This document shows positions 1 to 9,195 of a DNA stretch of 64,000 nucleotides, piece by piece. The stretch lies in the NCBI RefSeq assembly GCF_001426195.1, contig NZ_LMRS01000034.1, forward strand, positions 310,001 through 374,000, read 5' to 3'. Position numbers and translations under genes: made by a program. The notes under the pieces were generated by a model. It worked only from the letters and a program-made list of their open reading frames with translations, was not told where the DNA came from and made no database searches. This stretch comes from Sphingomonas sp. Leaf339 (lineage in GTDB: Bacteria; Pseudomonadota; Alphaproteobacteria; Sphingomonadales; Sphingomonadaceae). Positions within the stretch are counted from its first letter, which is position 1; each line of letters opens with the position of its first letter.

Positions 1-630
1 CCCGCCGCAACGCTGGTCGCCGGCAACGTCGCGGCCGCGCCGTTCAAGGTCGTCGCCCCCTGGCCCGACGTACCGGAGCCCGTGCCGGCGAAGGGCTATG
101 GCCGCGACCCCGATCTTACCCAACCCAAGGTGCCGTGGTCGTTGACGTTGGACAAACCCCAGCGAGCCATGATCGACCTGCTGGGTGACATGATCCTGCC
201 CGCCGATGACATCTCTCCCGGCGCCGGCACGATCGGCGTCGGAGCATTCATCGACGAGTGGATCAGCGCCCCCTACCCCGTTCAGCGGCTGGACCGGTCA
301 AAGGTGATCGGGGGCCTCGGCTGGCTCGACGCGCAAAGCAGGTTGATGCACGCCAAGTCATTCACGGCGATCTCGTCACAGCAACGCGGCGTCATCCTCG
401 ATGGCCTTGGCGAGGCCGTCCCTGCCGCGAGCATGGTCGCGCCGATCGCCTTCATGGAAACGCTGCGCAAACTGTTCGTCCTTGGGTTCTACAGCTTGCC
501 CCAGGGCAAGGACGATATGGGCTATATCGGTGAGCAGCCCACACCGGGCCCCTATCCGGGGCCAACTGAAGCAGCGCTGGCTCATCTCAGCGGCATACTG
601 GCTGAGCTAGGCTTGAAAGGGGCGCCCTGA
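1..630 (+). CDS. Gluconate 2-dehydrogenase subunit 3 family protein (5' partial)
   Basis: The reading frame is open to the first base of the window, so the true start lies to the left; a GTG at 82 is only an internal candidate. The visible 209 codons contain the core of the gluconate 2-dehydrogenase subunit 3 family (PF13618 type): a helical segment with MIDLLGDMILPADD, then GVGAFIDEW, and near the end a conserved FYSLPQGKDDMGYIGEQP stretch. Known members are small periplasmic subunits, usually Tat-exported, that accompany a GMC-type flavin oxidoreductase and pass sugar or sugar-acid electrons to cytochromes. The partner oxidoreductase is not in the window and would be expected to the left. 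Family call is fairly firm; substrate is unknown. Confidence 0.8.
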   Translation, partial: PAATLVAGNVAAAPFKVVAPWPDVPEPVPAKGYGRDPDLTQPKVPWSLTLDKPQRAMIDLLGDMILPADDISPGAGTIGVGAFIDEWISAPYPVQRLDRSKVIGGLGWLDAQSRLMHAKSFTAISSQQRGVILDGLGEAVPAASMVAPIAFMETLRKLFVLGFYSLPQGKDDMGYIGEQPTPGPYPGPTEAALAHLSGILAELGLKGAP

Positions 631-788
631 GCACCTGCCGGTTTCTGGCGATCAGTGAGAGATGACGGGCCTCGCGGGCCAGAGATACCACCTTATCATC
701 AGCGTGCGGTTGTAAGAAGCAGTCGTTGCACCGCCATTGGCGCCGCGACGGATCGATGGTGGAAGGCAGCAGGACGAGGGAACGAACG

Positions 789-3107
789 ATGCAGATCGTC
801 ATCCGATCAATAATCGTGGCAGCGGGCATCGGCGCGACGATCTCGCCAGCGTATTCCGCTACCAAGTCCGCAGGATCGGCGGTCCCAACCCTTCGCCATG
901 AAAAATCGGGAACAGCCGCCGCAGCGGCTGCCGTCACCCGTCTGATCGGCCCGCGCGCCGCCGCGTTCGACATGCGCCTAACCCCTCAGCCGGACTCATG
1001 GTACACGGTACACGCGACGGACGGGCGTGCCCGGATCGAGGGATCGTCCCCGGTAGCGCTGGTGCGTGGCGCCTATGCCTATCTCAATCGCGCCGGGCTG
1101 GCGTCGGTCAGTTGGGAGGGGAATCGCGTCGCCTTGCCGGCGCGGCTGCCCGATGCGGTGATCAACCGCACCGCATCGCCGTTCCGGCACCGTGCCTATC
1201 TGAATACCTGCACCTATGGTTACACGACGCCGTTCTGGACGTGGGCGCGATGGGAGCGCGAGATCGACTGGATGGCGGCCAACGGTGTCGACATGCCGCT
1301 GGCACTGGAAGGACAGGAATATGTCTGGCGCGCACTGTGGCGCGAGGCGGGGCTGGACGATGCGGCGATCGCCGGTCACTTCTCCGGTCCCGCGTTCCTG
1401 CCATGGGAACGGATGGGCAATATCGAGGGCTATCGCGCGCCGCTTGCCGCCGGCTGGATCGAGAAGAAGCATCGCCTGCAACTGCGCATCCTCGCCCGGA
1501 TGAAAGCACTGGGGATGAAACCGGTGCTGCCCGCCTTTGCCGGCTATGTCCCCAAGGCCTTCGCCGATCGGCATCCAGAAGCGCGAATCTATCGGATGCG
1601 CCAATGGGAGGGATTTCCGCCGACCTATTGGCTGGACCCCGCCGACCCTCTGTTCGCGCACCTCGCGGCGCGGTTCATCGCGCTCTACACCAGGACCTAT
1701 GGTGTCGGCGGTTACTATCTCGCCGATGCTTTCAATGAGATGGTACCGCCGATCGCGGAAGACGGCAGCGACGCACGCGACGCCAGCTATGGCGATGCGA
1801 CGGCGAACACCGCCGCCGTGAAGGTCGCCGCGATCCCACCTGAAATCCGCGACCGTCGCCTCGCCGCCTATGGCGAGCGGCTGTACCGGTCGATCGCCGA
1901 TGCTGCGCCGGGCGCGACATGGGTGATGCAGGGCTGGCTGTTCGGGGCGGACAAGACGTTCTGGTCGCCGCCCGCGATCGCCGCCTTCCTGAGCAAGGTG
2001 CCCGACGACCGGATGCTGCTGCTCGATATCGGCAACGATCGCTATCCCGGCGTTTGGCGCGATACCCGCGCGTTCGAGGGGAAGAACTGGGTCTATGGCT
2101 ATGTCCATAATTATGGTGGCAGCAACCCGGTGTACGGCGATCTGGACTTTTACCGTCGCGATATGGCGGACGTGCAGGCCAATGCCGGCAAGGGGCAATT
2201 GGCCGGGTTCGGAATGTTTCCCGAAGGTCTGCACAGCAATGCCGTCGTCTATGCCTATACCTATGATCTCGCCTGGGGTGCGGGCGCGGAATCAACTGAG
2301 GCGTGGATCGCGCGATATCTGCGTGCCCGGTACGGCCGGACCACCCCGGCATTGCTGGCGGCATGGTCTGACATCGTCGCCGGCGCCTATTCGACGAAAT
2401 ACTGGACACCGCGCTGGTGGGAGCAGGAGGCCGGCGCCTATCTGCTGTTCAAGCGGCCGACCGCGCGGATCACGACCTTTGCCGGGCCACCGGGTTATCC
2501 GGCACTATTGGCACGCGGCATCGACGGACTGTTGTCGGCGGCCAGCGGGTTTGATCGGGAACCGCTTTTCCACCGCGACCTGATCGATCTGGTGCGTCAT
2601 CTGGCGACGATGAAGGCCGACCGGCAATTGCAGGCGGCGGTAACCGCCTACGCGGCGGGCGACGTGGCGGCAGGAGACCGGGCGACCGCCGCCATGACGG
2701 CGCTGGCCATGGCGACCGATCGGCTGGTCGGCGGGCAGCGGGAAAGTCTGGCCAGTTGGATCGGCGATGCCCGCGCTTATGGCGACACTCCTGCGGAGCG
2801 GGACGCTTACGAGGGCAACGCCCGCGCGCAGGTGACGATCTGGGGCGGACAGGGACATCTGTCGGATTATGCGTCAAAGGCGTGGGCCGGACTATACGCC
2901 GGATATTATCTGCCGCGGTGGACGATGTTTCTTCGCGCGATGCGGACCGCGGCAATAGCCGGACGGCCGTTCGAAGAAGATGCGACGATCGCGCAGATTC
3001 GCCGCTGGGAAACTGCGTGGGTCGCAAGACGCGACGTACCCGCCGCCCCAGCGCCGATCGATCCGGTCGCACAGGCCCGAAGGCTTGCCACGATGGCAGC
3101 CCGATGA
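789..3107 (+). CDS. Alpha-N-acetylglucosaminidase, GH89 (NAGLU family)
   Basis: A 772-residue secreted glycosidase predicted to remove terminal alpha-linked GlcNAc. The ATG at 789 is chosen over upstream in-frame starts because GAGGGAA lies just before it and the protein then begins with a Sec signal peptide (MQIVIRSIIVAAG...SPAYSA). GH89 hallmarks are visible: CTYGYTTPFWTWARWEREIDWMAANGVD, the acid/base region FNEMVPP with Glu317 (human NAGLU uses Glu316 in the same motif), and GMFPEGLHSNAVVY with Glu479, matching the nucleophile motif MAPEGISQNEVVY. The C-terminal helical domain is present, so length fits the family. Its last four bases overlap the start of the next gene. In bacteria GH89 enzymes act on alpha-GlcNAc caps; which glycan is used here is not shown. 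Confidence 0.93.
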   Translation: MQIVIRSIIVAAGIGATISPAYSATKSAGSAVPTLRHEKSGTAAAAAAVTRLIGPRAAAFDMRLTPQPDSWYTVHATDGRARIEGSSPVALVRGAYAYLNRAGLASVSWEGNRVALPARLPDAVINRTASPFRHRAYLNTCTYGYTTPFWTWARWEREIDWMAANGVDMPLALEGQEYVWRALWREAGLDDAAIAGHFSGPAFLPWERMGNIEGYRAPLAAGWIEKKHRLQLRILARMKALGMKPVLPAFAGYVPKAFADRHPEARIYRMRQWEGFPPTYWLDPADPLFAHLAARFIALYTRTYGVGGYYLADAFNEMVPPIAEDGSDARDASYGDATANTAAVKVAAIPPEIRDRRLAAYGERLYRSIADAAPGATWVMQGWLFGADKTFWSPPAIAAFLSKVPDDRMLLLDIGNDRYPGVWRDTRAFEGKNWVYGYVHNYGGSNPVYGDLDFYRRDMADVQANAGKGQLAGFGMFPEGLHSNAVVYAYTYDLAWGAGAESTEAWIARYLRARYGRTTPALLAAWSDIVAGAYSTKYWTPRWWEQEAGAYLLFKRPTARITTFAGPPGYPALLARGIDGLLSAASGFDREPLFHRDLIDLVRHLATMKADRQLQAAVTAYAAGDVAAGDRATAAMTALAMATDRLVGGQRESLASWIGDARAYGDTPAERDAYEGNARAQVTIWGGQGHLSDYASKAWAGLYAGYYLPRWTMFLRAMRTAAIAGRPFEEDATIAQIRRWETAWVARRDVPAAPAPIDPVAQARRLATMAAR

Positions 3108-4261
3108 GCGACACCGCCTTCCCCACCGCCCCGCCAGCCCCGCCAGCCCCGCGCGAACGATTCCTGTCGCTCGATGTATTTCGCGGTCTGACGATCCTGC
3201 TGATGATCGTGGTCAACACCGCCGGACCGGGAGCGGAATCCTATGACCAGTTGAGGCATGCGCCGTGGCTGGGATTTACGCTGGCGGATCTGGTCTTTCC
3301 GTCGTTCCTGTTTGCGGTCGGGACGGCGATGAGTTTCTCGCTACGGCGCGATGCGCCCGCCGGCCCGTTCCTGCGGCAGGTGGTGCGGCGCGGGGCGCTG
3401 ATGTTCCTGCTCGGCTTCCTGATGTACTGGTACCCCTTCGTCGCCGCGGCGCCCGATGGCGGTTGGGCGATCAAACCATTGGCTGAAACCCGTATTCCCG
3501 GCGTGCTGCAACGGATCGCGCTTTGTTACGTCGCTGCGGCGATCGCGATACGCTGGCTGGACGTGCGGGGGCTGGTGCTGTTGGCCGCGGCGTTATTGAT
3601 CGGATACTGGCTGGTACTGACCGGCTTGAGCGGACCCGGCCTAGCCTACGATAAGATGGGCAACATCGGCACCCGGCTGGACCTGTTGCTGATCGGCCCG
3701 GATCATCTTTACCGTCGGGATCATGGTTTCGATCCAGAGGGTCTGCTCGGCACCGTGCCCGCCATCGTCAACGTGCTGGGCGGCTATCTCGCCGGTCGGT
3801 TCGTGCGGTATCGCGGCAAGACCGGGCAGACCGTAGCCGGCCTAGCCCTGGTTGGCGCCGGATCAATCGCCCTATCTGCGTTATGGGCACCGTGGATGCC
3901 GATCGCGAAGAAGCTATGGACCGGATCCTATGCGCTGCTGACCATTGGGCTCGCGTTGATCGCGCTGGCGGCACTGGTCGAATTGGTGGAGCGCCGCGGC
4001 TGGCGGAAGGGAACACGAATTTTCACGATTCCCGGCCGCAATCCGCTCGCGATCTACCTTTTTTCCGAGCTGTTCGTCACGACGCTGGCGCTGATCCCGG
4101 TCGGCCCGGATATGCACGCGTATGAATGGGTTGGGATCGCGATCTTTCAGCAGATCGTGCGGGGGCCAGCGGGTTCTTTGATGTGTGCGGTTGCTTACAC
4201 CGCTTTATGCTGGCTCTTTGCCTGGATGCTCGATCGACAGGGGTGGATTTTGCGGGTGTGA
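3104..4261 (+). CDS. HGSNAT/NagX-type membrane acyltransferase (DUF5009/DUF1624 family)
   Basis: A 385-residue inner-membrane protein with about ten hydrophobic helices. The start ATG at 3104 overlaps the GH89 stop as ATGA, indicating translational coupling; the much longer open frame upstream is antisense-like extension inside GH89. The N-terminal motif RFLSLDVFRGLTILLMIVVN and the following HAPWLGFTLADLVFPSFLF are diagnostic of the heparan-alpha-glucosaminide N-acetyltransferase family; His52 corresponds to the catalytic histidine of human HGSNAT. That family moves acetyl groups from cytosolic acetyl-CoA across a membrane to terminal glucosamine. Coupling to a NAGLU homologue suggests the acetylated sugar is then cut by GH89. 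The family is clear; acetylation of an extracytoplasmic amino sugar is inference. Confidence 0.88.
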   Translation: MSDTAFPTAPPAPPAPRERFLSLDVFRGLTILLMIVVNTAGPGAESYDQLRHAPWLGFTLADLVFPSFLFAVGTAMSFSLRRDAPAGPFLRQVVRRGALMFLLGFLMYWYPFVAAAPDGGWAIKPLAETRIPGVLQRIALCYVAAAIAIRWLDVRGLVLLAAALLIGYWLVLTGLSGPGLAYDKMGNIGTRLDLLLIGPDHLYRRDHGFDPEGLLGTVPAIVNVLGGYLAGRFVRYRGKTGQTVAGLALVGAGSIALSALWAPWMPIAKKLWTGSYALLTIGLALIALAALVELVERRGWRKGTRIFTIPGRNPLAIYLFSELFVTTLALIPVGPDMHAYEWVGIAIFQQIVRGPAGSLMCAVAYTALCWLFAWMLDRQGWILRV

Positions 4262-4301
4262 GGTAGCCGCCCTCCCTTCTCAGCTTTGCTGAACAGTCAG
4301 C

Positions 4302-5312
4302 TTAGCGCGGGTAATCGCGCCAAAGCCATTCAAGTGCCTCGGGCAGGGTGTGCATAACCACGTCGGCGTCGACGTGGCCTGCCCCTTCCGCCACCACGTA
4401 CCGGTGATCGTAATGCTTGGACGCCAGGGCAACTGCCATGCGGTTGTTCGCGAGCGGCCAGTTGTGGAAGCTGTCCTCGGGATCCTGCCAGTGCAGGTCG
4501 TGCGTGCCCACCTCCATCCAGATGCGGATCGGCTTGCGCGCGGCTTCCGGGATCAGGTGATTGGCATAATCCCACGCGCCGTGCGGTGTCTGGGGATCCA
4601 CAGGCGAAGCCTGGTTCACGAATGTGCCCGAATAGGACAGCACCTTGCGATACCATTCGGGATGAAACCACGCCATCGAGAACGCCGCCGCGGCGCCCGA
4701 GCTGCCGCCCATCGTCGCACGACCCTCCGGATCGCTCGTGAAGCGGACGCCGTACAGACGCGTAACCTGCGGCAACACTTCCTGCTCGACGAACTCGGCA
4801 TAGCGGCCGGACACGGTGTCGTACTCCAGGCCCCGTTCCGACCCCTGCGCATCGCCACCACCTGACTGGATCAGGACCGCCACCATCGCCGGCACGCGGT
4901 GCGCGGCGATCAGGCTGTCGAGGGCAGCGGCCACCCGTGCCGCATAGTCACGCCCATCCTGCACGACGAGCAGGGGCGCCTTCGTACCGGGACGGTACCC
5001 CGCAGGAATGTAGACGAAAACCTCACGCCGATAAGGCGCAGGCTCGGATTGCTGGTCCGCGATCGCGGCAAGCCGGTTGCCCTGTGCGTCGCGGCGACGG
5101 GTGGTTTCGTTATCGAGCTGGCGGATACCTGAATAGCTGCGACTCTCCGCCGAATTCATAATGAAGCTCTGGAGCGTGCCGTGCGGCATGTCCGCCCGGG
5201 GAACCATCTCAGCCGCATCCCGATAAGGTGCGGCGATGTGCAGCGTATCTGCGCCCGCCGCGCCGACAGCCGACAAAAGAAAAGCAAAAGTGATCGATAA
5301 TCGCATCTGCAT
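4302..5312 (-). CDS. Secreted alpha/beta-hydrolase esterase (Fes/esterase D-like)
   Basis: A 336-residue protein with a Sec signal peptide (LSITFAFLLSAVGAAGA) and an alpha/beta-hydrolase fold of the enterochelin-esterase/carbohydrate-esterase type. The nucleophile elbow is ATMGGSSGAAAAFSM and the catalytic histidine is likely in EGAGHVDADV; the acidic residue probably lies in EVGTHDLHW. An oxyanion-side segment LLVVQDGRDY is also typical. GAGGGA precedes the ATG at 5312. It faces the GH89-acyltransferase pair tail to tail with a 40-base gap. Such esterases in glycan clusters remove acetyl or aromatic acyl groups, but the substrate is not readable here. Confidence 0.8.
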   Translation of the reverse strand: MQMRLSITFAFLLSAVGAAGADTLHIAAPYRDAAEMVPRADMPHGTLQSFIMNSAESRSYSGIRQLDNETTRRRDAQGNRLAAIADQQSEPAPYRREVFVYIPAGYRPGTKAPLLVVQDGRDYAARVAAALDSLIAAHRVPAMVAVLIQSGGGDAQGSERGLEYDTVSGRYAEFVEQEVLPQVTRLYGVRFTSDPEGRATMGGSSGAAAAFSMAWFHPEWYRKVLSYSGTFVNQASPVDPQTPHGAWDYANHLIPEAARKPIRIWMEVGTHDLHWQDPEDSFHNWPLANNRMAVALASKHYDHRYVVAEGAGHVDADVVMHTLPEALEWLWRDYPR

Positions 5313-5792
5313 GCTTCCCTCGCCGCGTGCTTCAGGACTGGCTTACCCTGTTATCAGCAACTGATCGCGCTCTCATGTCGGACGTGTCCATCTCTCTCAG
5401 AAGCCGCGGGTAAAGGTCGCCCACGTCACCATCGAAGCGCCTTTCATTCAGGAGTGAGATCAATCTAAACGCGAACTGCCTTCCAAAAGAGGCACGTAGG
5501 CATTTCACCCTGCCGCAAGCCGCAGGTTGTCCCGCCGCGACACTCCGGAGCGGTTGATTCAAACAGATATTGTCACGCGCAACGTCACCTTGCTCGGCAC
5601 GTGGGGTATCGACTGATATCCAGCTACCACGCTTCGCAGACAGGGCTCGATCCGAAATTGCTTGCGCTCAAGCTGGCTCCTCGCCCCTGATCCGCCGGAA
5701 CTGCTTTCTCACAATATTGAAGAAGCCAGGGCAATAATGTATGACTTAATTGGCGGAATTGTTTCCTGCGCCATGCATGAGGAGAGCGGCAG
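5313..5792. other. 480-base intergenic region between divergent genes
   Basis: This gap separates the 5' ends of the minus-strand esterase and the plus-strand GH2 gene, so it should hold both promoters. Only short open frames lacking recognisable motifs are present. An imperfect inverted pair GGTATC-GACT-GATATCC lies near 5605-5621 and could be an operator. No convincing sigma-70 boxes or RNA structure were identified. Confidence 0.5.
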
Positions 5793-8681
5793 ATGAAGAG
5801 CGGTATCCCGTGGAATATCGGTCGTCGCCAGTTGATCCAGTCGCTCACCATTGCGCCGTTCCTCGGGCTGATCGAAACCGCAGTCGATGCCGCTGAAAGC
5901 AGCGGACCGCATGACGACCTAGGTGGCCTATGGCGACGGGCGCTCGATCGCACGGACAAAGGCCTTTCGCGGCGCTGGTACGCCGAGACGCTCGACGACG
6001 TGCTGCCTATCCCTGGCAGCCTGGAGCAACGCGGTGTCGGCAATGCGGTTACGGTCGATACCCCGTGGACCGGTGACATGCACGATCACTCATTCTTCAC
6101 GGCCGCCAATTATGCCGCCTACCGGAAACCAGGTCACGTCAAGGTCCCCTTCTTTCTTCAGCCAGACAGCTGGTACCGGGGGCCGGCATGGTATCAACGC
6201 GACATCGTCATTCCCGCCGACTGGAATGGCAAGCACGTCGAGCTTTTCTTGGAACGTCCCCACTGGGAGACAAGGGCCTGGCTTGGCGAGCGTGCACTGG
6301 GGCGCAGCGACGCCCTGCATGTTCCGCATCATTACAACCTTGGTGTCCTGAAACCCGGCACCCATCGACTGACAATCCGCGTCGACAACCGCATGATCGT
6401 CGAAATCGGCCATAACGGCCACGGCGTGACCGATCATACACAAGGTAACTGGAACGGCATCGCGGGCCGGGTCGAACTACGCGCGACCGCACCGGTATGG
6501 ATTGATCGGGTCGATCTGCATCCGGCCTTTGCCGACCGCATATTAACGGTACGTGGGCAGCTGCGTCGTACGCAGGCCACGACCGAGGTCGGGACGGCGC
6601 ATATCCTGTTCGGCAACAGTAAGACTTCGGCAAAGGTGAGGTGGAACGGCGAGGTGGGCACGTTCGAGCATCAGGTCCACGCCGACCCCGCCGATACTGC
6701 TCAGTCCCGGCCCTGGGACGAATTCGATCCCGTCCTGCACGAAGTGATGGTTCGACTGGATAACGATGAGGAATGGCACGGCCGGTTCGGGTGGCGTGAA
6801 TTTGCGTCAACCGCCGCCGGCTTTACGATGAACGGACGGCCCGCGATGCTACGCGGCGCGCTCGAATGCAGCATCTTTCCGTTGACCGGCCATCCGCCAA
6901 CCGACCTGCCGAGCTGGCAACGGATCATGCAGCGGGTGAAGGAGTATGGGCTCAACCACCTGCGCTTCCACAGCTATTGCCCGCCCGAGGCCGCGTTCGA
7001 GGCCGCCGATGAGGCTGGGATTTACATGCAGGTGGAAACGGTCTGGGCGAACCAGTCGGTGATGATCGGCAGCGGCCTGCCGGTGGATCGATGGGTGTAT
7101 GCTGAGACCGATCGGGTGATCGCTGCGCACGGCAACCATCCGTCGTTCGTGCTGATGACCCATGGCAATGAGCCCGGCGGCGGAAAAACGCCCGAAGGCG
7201 AAGCGAAACGCGACGCGTTTCTGGGCGCGTATGTTCGCTATTATCGAGCACTCGACGAACGTCGACTGTGGACCGCCGGGTCCGGTTGGCCACTGATCGA
7301 GGAAAATCAGTATCACCTGACCCCGAAACCCCGTATCCAGGACTGGGGCCAGGGCCTGTCCTCACGCATCAACAGCCAGCCGCCAGAGACGCAGACGGAT
7401 TACACCGGGTTCATCGGGCAATATCCCGTGCCAGTGGTCAGTCACGAGATCGGACAATGGTGCGTCTATCCAGACCTGAATGCGCGCCGGAAATACACTG
7501 GTCACCTGAAGGCGAAGAGCTTCGACATCTTCGCCGACCGACTGCGTGAGAACGGGTTAAGCGATCAGGCGGCAGAGTTCCTCTATGCATCCGGCCGGTT
7601 GCAGGTGCTTTGCTACAAGGAAGAGATCGAGAGCGTTCTTCGGACGCATCGAATGGGGGGATTTCAGCTTCTGGGGCTGCAGGACTTTCCTGGCCAGGGG
7701 ACGGCGCTCGTTGGCGTGCTGGATCCGTTCTGGGACGACAAGGGCTATGTGACCGGGGCTGAATATCGCCGGTTCTGTTCACCGACCGTGCCACTGGCAC
7801 GCATGAAATCGCGCGTGGCGTGCTCCGGCGAACCTTTTCCGTTCACGATCGACGTCGCGCATTTCGGTTCCGAGGCGATGGAAGCCGACGTGGAATGGGA
7901 CATCAAGACGACCGACGGCGTTGAATTGGCCCGAGGCAGCTTTGCAAAGCAGGCGATGCCGCTCGGAAACGCCCCGCTCGGCCTTGCGGCGGCGCCCTCG
8001 CTGACCGCTACGAAGGCCTGCGCGGCTCGGTTGACCATTACCCTGCTGCGAGCCGGCCAGCAGTCGGTACAGAACGATTGGGATCTTTGGGTCTATCCGG
8101 CGATCACCACGTTATCGCCAGTCAGTCACCGCATCCTCCGAACGGATCGTATCGATCAATCGGTGCTCGATCACCTCGTGCAGGGCGGCGATGCGTTGAT
8201 CGGTCTCCCAAGTAAGACCGTCGCGAACTATCCCGAACGCCCGGTGCAGCTCGGCTTTTCGAGCATCTTCTGGAACACGCTTTGGACCGAGGGACAACCG
8301 CCGACGACGCTGGGCATCATGTGCGATCCTGCTCACGCTGCCTTGGCCGATTTTCCGACCGACGCTCACAGCAACTGGCAATGGTGGCATCTGATCCACC
8401 GTGCCGGAGCGCTGCGACTGGATCTGCTGCCGGCCGGAGTGAAACCGATCGTCCGGATCATCGACGACTGGTTTACAGCCCGCCCCCTGGCGCTCGTGGT
8501 GGAAGTCGCCGTCGGCAAGGGTCGCGCGATCGTATGTGGCTTCGAGCTGGGCGATCCCGGTGCACAGGATCCGGTCAGCCGGCAACTGGTCGCCAGCCTT
8601 GAGGCCTACATGCAGGGAGAGAGTTTTCGGCCGACGTCACAGGTTTCGCCTGAGCAATTACGGCGGCTGGCCCGGGCCTGA
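5793..8681 (+). CDS. Glycoside hydrolase family 2, Tat-exported
   Basis: A 962-residue enzyme with the GH2 plan: N-terminal jelly-roll sugar-binding domain (about residues 80-235; WYQRDIVIPADWNGKHVELFLER), an immunoglobulin-like domain, a TIM barrel (about 340-600) and C-terminal beta domains. The barrel carries HGNEPGG with Glu460 as the likely acid/base and SHEIGQWCVYPDL with Glu552 as the likely nucleophile. The N-terminus has a twin-arginine signal (GRRQLIQSLTIAPFLGL, Arg11-Arg12), so the folded enzyme goes to the periplasm. ATG at 5793 follows GAGGAGAG. A strong hairpin follows the stop. Family GH2 is clear; beta-galactosidase, beta-glucuronidase and other beta-exo activities remain possible. 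Confidence 0.88.
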   Translation: MKSGIPWNIGRRQLIQSLTIAPFLGLIETAVDAAESSGPHDDLGGLWRRALDRTDKGLSRRWYAETLDDVLPIPGSLEQRGVGNAVTVDTPWTGDMHDHSFFTAANYAAYRKPGHVKVPFFLQPDSWYRGPAWYQRDIVIPADWNGKHVELFLERPHWETRAWLGERALGRSDALHVPHHYNLGVLKPGTHRLTIRVDNRMIVEIGHNGHGVTDHTQGNWNGIAGRVELRATAPVWIDRVDLHPAFADRILTVRGQLRRTQATTEVGTAHILFGNSKTSAKVRWNGEVGTFEHQVHADPADTAQSRPWDEFDPVLHEVMVRLDNDEEWHGRFGWREFASTAAGFTMNGRPAMLRGALECSIFPLTGHPPTDLPSWQRIMQRVKEYGLNHLRFHSYCPPEAAFEAADEAGIYMQVETVWANQSVMIGSGLPVDRWVYAETDRVIAAHGNHPSFVLMTHGNEPGGGKTPEGEAKRDAFLGAYVRYYRALDERRLWTAGSGWPLIEENQYHLTPKPRIQDWGQGLSSRINSQPPETQTDYTGFIGQYPVPVVSHEIGQWCVYPDLNARRKYTGHLKAKSFDIFADRLRENGLSDQAAEFLYASGRLQVLCYKEEIESVLRTHRMGGFQLLGLQDFPGQGTALVGVLDPFWDDKGYVTGAEYRRFCSPTVPLARMKSRVACSGEPFPFTIDVAHFGSEAMEADVEWDIKTTDGVELARGSFAKQAMPLGNAPLGLAAAPSLTATKACAARLTITLLRAGQQSVQNDWDLWVYPAITTLSPVSHRILRTDRIDQSVLDHLVQGGDALIGLPSKTVANYPERPVQLGFSSIFWNTLWTEGQPPTTLGIMCDPAHAALADFPTDAHSNWQWWHLIHRAGALRLDLLPAGVKPIVRIIDDWFTARPLALVVEVAVGKGRAIVCGFELGDPGAQDPVSRQLVASLEAYMQGESFRPTSQVSPEQLRRLARA

Positions 8682-8701
8682 CAGCCGAAGGTTCGTAAAA
8701 A

Positions 8702-8731
8702 GCGGTCCTGGTCCACGAAGACCGGGACCGC
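8702..8731 (+). terminator. Stem-loop terminator after the GH2 gene
   Basis: A 12-base-pair stem with one G-T type mismatch (GCGGTCCTGGTC against GACCGGGACCGC), six-base loop CACGAA, followed by a short GTTT. It starts 20 bases after the GH2 stop. The T run is weak, so termination may be partial. Confidence 0.6.
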
Positions 8732-9195
8732 GTTTCCGAATGCACCGGCGCGCCTTGCGACATGTTGTACACCTCGGTCTATTTACATCGGCTGGAGACC
8801 ACAGTCGCACGCCGACAGCGATATCATCAATGCTACAATCAGCTATTTTAGATGGGGTGATGCAGGCGAACTGAAGCAGAGACGTGCCCTGCGCCACATT
8901 GCCCTTCCTGCGTAACGTGGCAGATTCAACAACGCGCCTCTTGCCCGCACATCCTTCAAAACTCACGCCGAAATCGATAGCTTAGATCGGCGATACGGGG
9001 GGACATCTTGATGCCCGATGCCATAACCCACGGAGGCCATTGAGGTCTGAACAGACCTTAAGACCATGGGTGCCGGCGCCCCATCTCTGGAACGACCACC
9101 TGAGAGGTTTTCCCTCTACCCAAAAACGATAGATGCGGGCATTGGCCGGACCGCGCTGCGCCCAGATAACTGACGGAGCCATCTGCAACGCCCCG
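8732..9195. other. 464-base gap between convergent GH2 and MFS genes
   Basis: No gene is supported here. The only clear structure is a near-symmetric palindrome at 9043-9058 (AGGTCTG-AA-CAGACCT, seven-base arms). It has no following T run, so it is better read as a protein-binding site or a Rho-type mRNA 3' hairpin for the minus-strand operon than as an intrinsic terminator. Confidence 0.45.

Noticed and set aside
996..2234. 412-residue open frame antisense to GH89
   Set aside because: It is the complement of a well-supported GH89 gene, has no domain pattern and is arginine/proline rich like other shadows in GC-rich DNA.
2756..3103. N-terminal extension of the acyltransferase frame
   Set aside because: It lies inside the GH89 coding region in another frame; homology and the ATGA overlap set the start at 3104.
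9043..9058. Palindrome read as an intrinsic terminator
   Set aside because: No T run follows on either strand, so it is kept only as an unexplained symmetric element.
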